From the NCBI GenBank assembly GCA_022766795.1, contig JALEPE010000020.1, positions 1 through 12,850 of the forward strand: a stretch of DNA of 12,850 nt. Reading direction: 5' to 3'. Origin of the DNA: Helicobacter sp. (GTDB taxonomy: Bacteria > Campylobacterota > Campylobacteria > Campylobacterales > Helicobacteraceae). Of the stretch, positions 7,740-12,850 are shown one piece after another (position 1 is the first letter of the stretch; every line of letters begins with the position of its first letter). Below the pieces are notes generated by a model. The model made no database searches. It worked only from the letters and a program-made list of their open reading frames with translations, and was not told the DNA's origin. Both the position numbers and the translations under genes were made by a program.

Positions 7740-8750
7740 ATGCAGCAAAATTATTTAGTAAATCCCGTATTTCACGCAAGGTATATTCAACCAAATATAC
7801 AATGGTATATAAGTTATTTTCGTGGAAAACGCGGAATTGCAAGATTATGGAGAGAGCCGCTGACTTGGATTTTAAAGAAATATTTTTTAAAGCAATATTT
7901 TCAAAAGCGTGTGTTGCGCGGAATTGTGGATATTCCTTATGTGGAGATTGTTTTAACGACTAAATGCACTTTGCGTTGTGAATCTTGCAATAATTTAATG
8001 CAGTATTTTACTTCTAAAAATCAATATATCTGCACGCTAGATGGGATTTTGGAAAGTCTAGATCGTCTTTTAGAAAATGTAGAGAGTATCCAGAGATTAC
8101 GTATTATCGGTGGAGAACCTTTGATATTTAAGGATTTACCACGGTTAGTCAATGCGATTGAGAAAAGACGCAAAATCCGTGCATTTGATATTGCAACAAA
8201 TGGAACCATTGTGCCTAAAGATGAGTTACTGCACGCATTTAAAAATGCAAAGCGATTCCGCAAAGTGAGTATTTCTGATTATTCTAGTTCGCCTAATTTA
8301 AAAATTCCATTGCAGCAAGAAGCATTATTTAAGAAGCTGAAAGAATATGGAATCAGTTACTCTTTTTTAACAGGTGGAATTTGGTATAGAGTGGAGAAAA
8401 TTTATAAAAGGAATCGCACACAAGAGAACGTCATTAAAAATTTTCTTGCGTGTCAAATGCCTTGTGTGAGTTTAATGAGTGGCGATAAAGGAAAAGATGA
8501 GATGCGAGAGAATGGACATATCTTTGTTTGTCCTATTGCAAGCTCTTTATCTAAACTAAAAGGAATAGAAGAGTTTAGCGGGGATTATATTACTTTAGAA
8601 AAAGGTGATTTAAGGGGTAAGATTCTTAGTTTTTATGCGCAAGATTACTTTAAAGCGTGTGATTATTGTCAGGATTATTCTAAGCCTAGAGTGGATATTC
8701 AAGCTGCCATTCAAACAGATGAAGTATTGCGAATAGGAGATAGGGATTAG
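7740..8750 (+). CDS. Radical SAM protein of unknown function with extra C-terminal cysteines
   Basis: The 336-residue protein is a radical SAM enzyme: C-x3-C-x2-C at Cys76, Cys80 and Cys83 binds the SAM-cleaving 4Fe-4S cluster, and GGEP at 124-127 contacts the SAM amino group. FDIATNGT (149-156) is a typical barrel strand. The first 65 residues are basic and aromatic-rich and match no domain I know. In the last third, C-x3-C (238, 242), Cys264 in a V-C-P context and C-x2-C (307, 310) resemble the twitch/SPASM type of region that binds an auxiliary Fe-S cluster. Such proteins modify peptides, sugars or cofactors; the substrate cannot be read from the sequence. AAGGA at 7730-7734 supports ATG 7740. 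No precursor peptide, glycosyltransferase or transporter lies beside it, so context gives no function. Its stop overlaps that of the convergent rpsO. Confidence 0.85.
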   Translation: MQQNYLVNPVFHARYIQPNIQWYISYFRGKRGIARLWREPLTWILKKYFLKQYFQKRVLRGIVDIPYVEIVLTTKCTLRCESCNNLMQYFTSKNQYICTLDGILESLDRLLENVESIQRLRIIGGEPLIFKDLPRLVNAIEKRRKIRAFDIATNGTIVPKDELLHAFKNAKRFRKVSISDYSSSPNLKIPLQQEALFKKLKEYGISYSFLTGGIWYRVEKIYKRNRTQENVIKNFLACQMPCVSLMSGDKGKDEMRENGHIFVCPIASSLSKLKGIEEFSGDYITLEKGDLRGKILSFYAQDYFKACDYCQDYSKPRVDIQAAIQTDEVLRIGDRD

Positions 8751-8760
8751 CCCCTATCCT
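8736..8760. terminator. Hairpin at the overlapping stop codons of the radical SAM gene and rpsO
   Basis: GATAGGG (8739-8745) pairs with CCCTATC (8752-8758) around a six-base loop. The stem can extend with AGG/CCT after a short bulge. The hairpin contains the stop codons of both convergent genes. A short T-run follows on the plus strand only after some ten bases, so it is a weak classical terminator, but the position fits a shared transcription end. Confidence 0.45.
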
Positions 8761-9022
8761 TTAAACCTAATTTTTCAATTAAACTCACATAACGTTTGAA
8801 GTCTTTGCGTCTTATGTAAGTTAGCAAGCCTTTTCTTTGGGAAACAAGTTTTCTAAGTCCTAAACGGCTTGAATGGTCTTTCTTGTTAACTTTTAAATGC
8901 TCTGTTAGAGATTTAATTCTATCGCTAAGTAGCGCAACTTGAACTTCTGTGGAACCTGTGTCTTTAGGATTTCTAGCAAAAGCAGAAACAATTTCTCTTT
9001 TTTTCGCCGAATCTTGAGCCAT
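8747..9022 (-). CDS. rpsO: 30S ribosomal protein S15
   Basis: S15 is a primary 16S rRNA-binding protein that nucleates the small-subunit platform and contacts 23S rRNA across the subunit bridge. The 91-residue product is close to the usual 89-90. It shows the family blocks DTGSTEVQVALLS (21-33), which contacts rRNA, H-x-K-x-N-K-K-D-H at 42-50 followed by SSRLGL, and LVSQRKGLLTYI (59-70). An excellent ribosome site, AGGAGGT (minus strand, 9034-9028), stands six bases before ATG. It is monocistronic here: the radical SAM gene is convergent at its 3' end, with overlapping stop codons, and flhA is divergent. The leader predicted from the likely promoter is only about 30 bases. Confidence 0.97.
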   Translation of the reverse strand: MAQDSAKKREIVSAFARNPKDTGSTEVQVALLSDRIKSLTEHLKVNKKDHSSRLGLRKLVSQRKGLLTYIRRKDFKRYVSLIEKLGLKDRG

Positions 9023-9164
9023 TGGTGACCTCCTGATTGGTATAAAATCAAAGATGGGATTCTAGCATAAAAAAGTAAAAATCCGCTAAATTTTAGAAAA
9101 ACTTAATTGTTTTATAGGTTAAAAACAATTAAAATTACAGATTAATTTTAAAATTGGAGTGGAT
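9023..9164. promoter_or_regulatory. Divergent rpsO-flhA intergenic region
   Basis: This AT-rich stretch separates the divergent rpsO and flhA starts. Besides the rpsO promoter and ribosome site, the plus strand has TGGTATAAA at 9038-9046 and TAAAAT at 9130-9135 as possible -10 boxes for flhA; neither is decisive. I see no sigma-54 (-24/-12 GG and GC) or sigma-28 pattern, so flhA is probably read by the main sigma factor. TTAAAATT (9129-9136) and AATTTTAA (9144-9151) form an 8-bp A/T inverted repeat just before the flhA ribosome site. Confidence 0.4.
9059..9067 (-). promoter_or_regulatory. rpsO promoter, extended -10 TGCTAGAAT
   Basis: Read on the minus strand, bases 9067-9059 are TGCTAGAAT, an extended -10 (TG-n-TAGAAT). 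Transcription would start near 9052, leaving about 30 bases before the rpsO ATG, including AGGAGGT. This fits a strong ribosomal protein promoter. Confidence 0.55.
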
Positions 9165-11429
9165 TTGGCAGCGGTAGAGAAAAAGACTTCATTTTTTAAT
9201 AAAATTGCACCTTTTTTAGGCTTTTTAACAGGTTCTAAAGATTTAACGGTTGTCTTTTTTATCATTGCAATTTTAGCAATCATCATTGTCCCTCTACCAA
9301 GTGCGTTGCTTGACTTTTTCTTAGCCATTTCCATTGCGCTTTCCGCACTTATTATTTTAATTGCGCTCTATGTGAAAAAACCCACAGATTTTTCCGCTTT
9401 TCCTACGCTTTTGCTTATTATCACGCTTTTTAGACTTTCGCTAAATATCGCAACAACAAGAATGATTCTAAGTAATGGACATATGGGACTGGGTGCAGTG
9501 AGTGATATTATTACGGCATTTGGGCAGTTTGTTGTGGGTGGAAATTATGTCATTGGAATCATTTTATTTATTATTTTGGTGATTATTAACTTTATGGTTG
9601 TAACCAATGGTTCTACAAGGGTTTCTGAAGTAAAAGCGCGTTTTACATTAGATGCGATGCCCGGAAAACAAATGGCGATTGATGCGGATTTAAACTCTGG
9701 AATCATCGGGCAAGAGGAAGCAAAAGCGAGACGAGACGCATTAGCAGCAGAAGCAGATTTTTATGGTTCAATGGATGGTGCAAATAAATTTGTAAAAGGT
9801 GATGCAATCGCGGGGATTATCATCACTTTAATCAATATCATCGGGGGATTCCTTATTGGTGTATTCCAACGCGATATGACTTTAGCAGACGCGGCTTCAA
9901 CTTTTACGATTCTAACCATTGGCGATGGTTTAGTCTCTCAACTTCCCGCACTCATCGTCTCCACTGCCACAGGTATCATCGTAACGCGCTTTAGCAAAGA
10001 GGGTGATGATTTCGCCTCTGGCATTATTGACCAACTCATTAATGAATCTAAAACGCTTTTAATTGTGGGTTGTATTTTACTGCTTTTTGCGTTGGTTCCG
10101 GGATTACCAACGATTTCTTTAGGCTTTGTAGGGCTACTTTTTTTAAGCCTTGCATTGCTTCTTAGCAGACAAAAAGATGGAGAGATTTGGAAATATGTGG
10201 AATCCCTGTTTAAGAAATTTAAAAGAGAGGATAAGACACAGCAAGGTGGTGAAGCAAGTGCAGAGAATCTACCGCAAAGACGCGCTGCACAACAAGCTGC
10301 CGCCGCAAAAGCGGCTGCACAGCAACAGCCACCAAAAGAAAGCGAAGAGGAACGCAAAAAACGCGATGAGGCTGAAATTGACAATGCTTTGAAAGTCAAA
10401 ATCTTACGCGTGGGGCTTGGGTATCAGCTTATCAAGTTTGCCGACCCTGCGCAAGGTGGGGAATTAATCAATAAGATTCGTCAAATCCGTAAAGCAATGG
10501 CGACAGAATATGGAATCCTCGTGCCTATGGTGCATTTAAGAGATGATTTAAATTTGCCTCCTGATGAATACCAGATTCTGCTAAAGGAAATTGAGATTGG
10601 GCATGGAAAGATTATGGTGGATAAATATCTTGCTATTGCTTCAAGTGGATTTGTTGGAGAATTACCCGATGGAATCCCAACAAAAGAGCCGGTCTTTAAC
10701 TTAGATGCGTTTTGGATTGATGAGGATAAAAAAGAGGACGCAATCATTGAAGGCTATACAATTATTGATGGTGCAACCGTGATTAGCACGCATATCCAAG
10801 AGTTAATCAAGCAGCACGCAGAGGAATTGCTCACACGTCAAGAAGTGCATAATTTGCTTGGCAAACTAGGGCAGGATTATCCGGTGTTGTCTGAAGAGAT
10901 AAAGGGTGTGGGTGTCGGGACGATTCAACATATTTTAAAGGAACTCTTGCACGAGCAGATTCCTATTAAAGATATGCTAAGCATTGCAGAAGCCATTGCC
11001 GATGGCTATCCTGCATACAAGGGCGATTTACCAACGCTCACAGAGTATGTGCGTGCGTGTTTGAAACGTCTCATTACACATAATTTCCAAAATGATGATG
11101 GAATCTTGCGCTACTTTGTCCTTTCTCCGACATTGGAGCAGTTTTTGTTAGAGCGATTGCCAGACCAGCAGAAAATGGGGCAAAGACTGCGCTTAAGCCC
11201 AATGGAATCGGATAATTTAAAAGAAGCTCTTAGTGTTGCGCTACAAAAAAGTTCCTCTTTTGGCGCAGTGCCAATGATTATCGGTGCGATTCCAATGGTG
11301 CTTAGAAAGCCATTAGCAATTTTTGCCGAGCAATACGGATTTGGACATAATGTCGTTATGTTAAGTGTAGCAGAGATTGACTTCCAGACAAAATACGAAG
11401 TGCTAGGCGCGGTAGATTTTCCGATTTAG
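9165..11429 (+). CDS. flhA: Flagellar biosynthesis protein FlhA (type III export gate)
   Basis: FlhA forms the nonameric ring of the flagellar type III secretion gate in the inner membrane; its cytoplasmic domain docks chaperone-substrate complexes. Counted from GTG 9159, the first 336 residues carry eight predicted membrane helices. Between them is the conserved cytoplasmic FHIPEP loop, TNGSTRVSEVKARF (149-162), DAMPGKQMAIDADLNSG (165-181) and EADFYGSMDGANKFVKGD (198-215). A charged linker (about 340-405) with an Ala/Gln-rich stretch then leads to the cytosolic domain. Length is about 754, near the usual 690-740 for the family plus the linker. I chose TTG 9165 because GGAG at 9156-9159 is five bases before it, whereas the same GGAG overlaps GTG 9159. 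The DHH gene follows after nine bases. The rpsO/flhA/DHH neighbourhood is one I recall from H. pylori. Confidence 0.95.
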   Translation: MAAVEKKTSFFNKIAPFLGFLTGSKDLTVVFFIIAILAIIIVPLPSALLDFFLAISIALSALIILIALYVKKPTDFSAFPTLLLIITLFRLSLNIATTRMILSNGHMGLGAVSDIITAFGQFVVGGNYVIGIILFIILVIINFMVVTNGSTRVSEVKARFTLDAMPGKQMAIDADLNSGIIGQEEAKARRDALAAEADFYGSMDGANKFVKGDAIAGIIITLINIIGGFLIGVFQRDMTLADAASTFTILTIGDGLVSQLPALIVSTATGIIVTRFSKEGDDFASGIIDQLINESKTLLIVGCILLLFALVPGLPTISLGFVGLLFLSLALLLSRQKDGEIWKYVESLFKKFKREDKTQQGGEASAENLPQRRAAQQAAAAKAAAQQQPPKESEEERKKRDEAEIDNALKVKILRVGLGYQLIKFADPAQGGELINKIRQIRKAMATEYGILVPMVHLRDDLNLPPDEYQILLKEIEIGHGKIMVDKYLAIASSGFVGELPDGIPTKEPVFNLDAFWIDEDKKEDAIIEGYTIIDGATVISTHIQELIKQHAEELLTRQEVHNLLGKLGQDYPVLSEEIKGVGVGTIQHILKELLHEQIPIKDMLSIAEAIADGYPAYKGDLPTLTEYVRACLKRLITHNFQNDDGILRYFVLSPTLEQFLLERLPDQQKMGQRLRLSPMESDNLKEALSVALQKSSSFGAVPMIIGAIPMVLRKPLAIFAEQYGFGHNVVMLSVAEIDFQTKYEVLGAVDFPI

Positions 11430-11438
11430 AGGTTTTTA

Positions 11439-12527
11439 ATGCAGTTGTATCATTTATCCCACATTGATTTAGACGGCTATGGTTGCCAAATGGTTAGCAA
11501 AGAAATCTACACGAATGCTTTTTCTGTGGATTCTTTAGCAATGTATTTTTATAACGCAAATTATGGAAAAGAAGTCGGTGCGCGTTTAGAGCAAATTTAT
11601 AGGGAAATCAAACGCGCAAAAGCAAAAAACCCAAAACACAACCAAGCGCATATCCTGATTAGCGATTTGAATCTCACGCTTGAGGAATGCGATAACTTGG
11701 TTCAATCTGTGTTAGAATTGAATCTAAATGGATTTAACATAACCTTTGAATTGCTAGACCACCATAAAAGCGGACAAGAATGCGCACAAAAGTATGATTG
11801 GTATGTGCTAGACACGAAGCGGTGTGCGACAAAAATCGTGTATGATACACTTCTTCATCGTTATGGGCTTTGTGATTCTGCACAAAAGTGGCTTGAACCT
11901 ATGACGCAAATGATTAATAGCGTTGATTTATGGCTTGAAGGAGGCTATGCGTTTGAGTTTGGCAAGGTTGCAATGCGCTTAATCGTGGAGGCAAAGGAAT
12001 TAAATCGCTTTATGTTTGATGATGAGGATAGAGGGTATAAACTTGCCTTATTGCAACAGTCTGCAAAATTTCTTACACAAGAAAAGGGCGAAATTCTACT
12101 AGATAATGCCATTTTAGAGATGAAAAAATGTTTTTTAAAGGGCAGTTTGCTAAGCGATACACTAGACAATCTTGTCTCAAGATACCAAAGTGAGCTTTTG
12201 GCGCAAAAAGCGGAATCTTGCAGTGTGTATTGGAAGCAATATAGAGGGTTTTTAAGTTATAGTATTGGGAATATTTCAGTGTTGGCAAATTTGTTTTTAA
12301 AGAACAATCCCCAATTTGATTTTTTTATAGATGTAAGCGCAAGAGGAAATGTGAGTTTGCGCGCAAACAATGTGTGCGATGTGAGCCTTTTGGCTAAAAG
12401 TTGCTTCAATGGCGGAGGACACCCCAATGCAAGTGGAGGCAAAATAGATGGATTTAAAGAGAGCTTTATTTATGGAGATATTAAAGAATGTGTGCAAAAT
12501 ATCTTAAAAGGAGAGGAAATTGAGTAA
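11439..12527 (+). CDS. DHH/DHHA1-domain phosphoesterase
   Basis: The 362-residue protein has the DHH superfamily metal motifs: H-x-D-x-D-G (His8, Asp10, Asp12), Asp76 in ISDLNLT, D-H-H at 107-109 and Asp163 in NSVDLW. The C-terminal DHHA1 signature is FNGGGHPNASGG at 323-334. Such Mn-dependent enzymes include RecJ single-strand DNA exonuclease, NrnA nanoRNase/pAp phosphatase and cyclic dinucleotide phosphodiesterases. The protein is much shorter than RecJ and nearer NrnA in size, so short oligonucleotide or pAp hydrolysis is the better guess; the substrate is not provable here. Relatives in Helicobacter are sometimes labelled single-stranded-DNA exonuclease. Its ATG is nine bases after flhA with AGAGG (11428-11432) six bases upstream. 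The next gene starts inside its last codons. Confidence 0.85.
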   Translation: MQLYHLSHIDLDGYGCQMVSKEIYTNAFSVDSLAMYFYNANYGKEVGARLEQIYREIKRAKAKNPKHNQAHILISDLNLTLEECDNLVQSVLELNLNGFNITFELLDHHKSGQECAQKYDWYVLDTKRCATKIVYDTLLHRYGLCDSAQKWLEPMTQMINSVDLWLEGGYAFEFGKVAMRLIVEAKELNRFMFDDEDRGYKLALLQQSAKFLTQEKGEILLDNAILEMKKCFLKGSLLSDTLDNLVSRYQSELLAQKAESCSVYWKQYRGFLSYSIGNISVLANLFLKNNPQFDFFIDVSARGNVSLRANNVCDVSLLAKSCFNGGGHPNASGGKIDGFKESFIYGDIKECVQNILKGEEIE

Positions 12528-12756
12528 AGAAAAAATCAAAGAATTAGAAGAGGAAATTGAGGAGCTATCTATTCAACTTAGCGATATGCTCTGCGTAGCA
12601 TTACTGCTTAGTGGAGTGAAAGAAAAGTATATACAAGAAGCACTAGACGCATATATTGATAATTTGGACGAAGAAAGCATAGAATATGGCGTTAAGGAGA
12701 TTTTGCAAAATATTGAGAATCTCAAATCCACGCATTCTAAGTTTTTCAAAGATTAA
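12520..12756 (+). CDS. Small acidic helical protein, unknown function
   Basis: This 78-residue protein starts at TTG 12520, eight bases inside the end of the DHH gene, behind a strong AAGGAG (12508-12513) at a six-base spacing, which makes the start convincing. The first 20 residues (KEKIKELEEEIEELSIQLSD) form a heptad-like acidic helix likely to coil with itself or a partner. The middle (MLCVALLLSG) is hydrophobic but too short and polar-flanked to be a clear membrane span, and the rest is acidic and helical. I recognise no domain. The overlap with the DHH gene and a three-base gap before purN suggest co-translation with one or both. A small accessory or oligomerisation protein is possible, but no function can be assigned. 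Confidence 0.75.
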   Translation: MSKEKIKELEEEIEELSIQLSDMLCVALLLSGVKEKYIQEALDAYIDNLDEESIEYGVKEILQNIENLKSTHSKFFKD

Positions 12757-12759
12757 ACA

Positions 12760-12850
12760 ATGCAAACAAAGCAAATTGCGATTCTATTTAGCGGCAATGG
12801 GAGTAATTTAGAGGCGTTAATTAGGGCATTACACAATAAATGCTTCTGTG
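12760..12850 (+). CDS. purN: Phosphoribosylglycinamide formyltransferase, N-terminal part (3' truncated by window)
   Basis: PurN transfers a formyl group from 10-formyltetrahydrofolate to glycinamide ribonucleotide in de novo purine synthesis. Only 30 codons are in the window. The sequence QIAILFSGNGSNLEALI matches the N-terminal strand and phosphate-binding loop of the family (S-G-N-G-S-N-L), which grips the ribonucleotide phosphate. The ATG is three bases after the TAA of the small acidic gene. There is no good ribosome site in front, so expression may rely on coupling. The frame is open at the right edge. Confidence 0.85.
   Translation, partial: MQTKQIAILFSGNGSNLEALIRALHNKCFC

Noticed and set aside
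7724..7963. Alternative 79-residue plus-strand frame starting near the radical SAM start
   Set aside because: It overlaps the radical SAM gene in another frame; the ribosome site and protein motifs support the ATG at 7740.
9023..9164. Sigma-54 or sigma-28 flagellar promoter before flhA
   Set aside because: I found no GG/GC pair with the -24/-12 spacing and no sigma-28 type -10 sequence.
9938..10399. 153-codon minus-strand frame opposite flhA, rich in Ala, Cys and Ser
   Set aside because: It is the antisense shadow of the FlhA membrane and linker coding region and has no ribosome site of note.
1..12850. CRISPR array, insertion sequence, prophage, tRNA or toxin-antitoxin pair
   Set aside because: No regularly spaced repeats, transposase motifs, terminal repeats, cloverleaf sequence or paired small genes of those types were seen. 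The frequent GGAATC/GATTCC words are short, scattered and mostly within codons.

Overview
The window looks like part of a chromosome from the Campylobacterota, most likely an enterohepatic-type Helicobacter or a close relative. The evidence is the AT-rich coding sequence, the mqnC menaquinone (futalosine) pathway gene, a FlhA and a short RecG of the form typical of that group, and gene neighbours I recall from Helicobacter and Campylobacter: tyrA divergent from bamA, bamA-mqnC-M16 peptidase, and rpsO/flhA/DHH protein. The species cannot be fixed from the sequence alone.

Layout. The left edge (2-250, +) holds the last part of an RND efflux transporter, convergent with tyrA (297-1124, -). tyrA and bamA are divergent across 114 bases that contain a symmetrical TATAAT-type element readable on both strands. 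From there a tight plus-strand run follows: bamA (outer-membrane assembly), mqnC (menaquinone synthesis, start codon overlapping the bamA stop), an M16 peptidase-like protein without the zinc motif, and recG (fork and recombination helicase). An orphan radical SAM gene (7740-8750) follows recG. It appears to have its own extended -10 promoter inside the last recG codons. It ends in a stop-to-stop overlap with rpsO (minus strand), where a hairpin lies. rpsO and flhA are divergent. flhA (flagellar export gate) starts a second compact plus-strand run: a DHH/DHHA1 phosphoesterase, a small acidic helical protein of unknown function, and the first 30 codons of purN, cut by the window edge.

How the genes fit together. 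Most are housekeeping functions: envelope assembly, respiratory quinone synthesis, aromatic amino-acid synthesis, genome maintenance, translation, motility and purine synthesis. They are packed with gaps of at most about a dozen bases, start/stop overlaps and several non-ATG starts, so translational coupling is probably common. I see no mobile element, CRISPR array, tRNA, rRNA or horizontally acquired island, and no stretch over 300 bases lacks a gene. The least explained parts are the orphan radical SAM protein with extra C-terminal cysteines and the small acidic protein between the DHH gene and purN. Nothing here makes a convincing case for a wholly new system.
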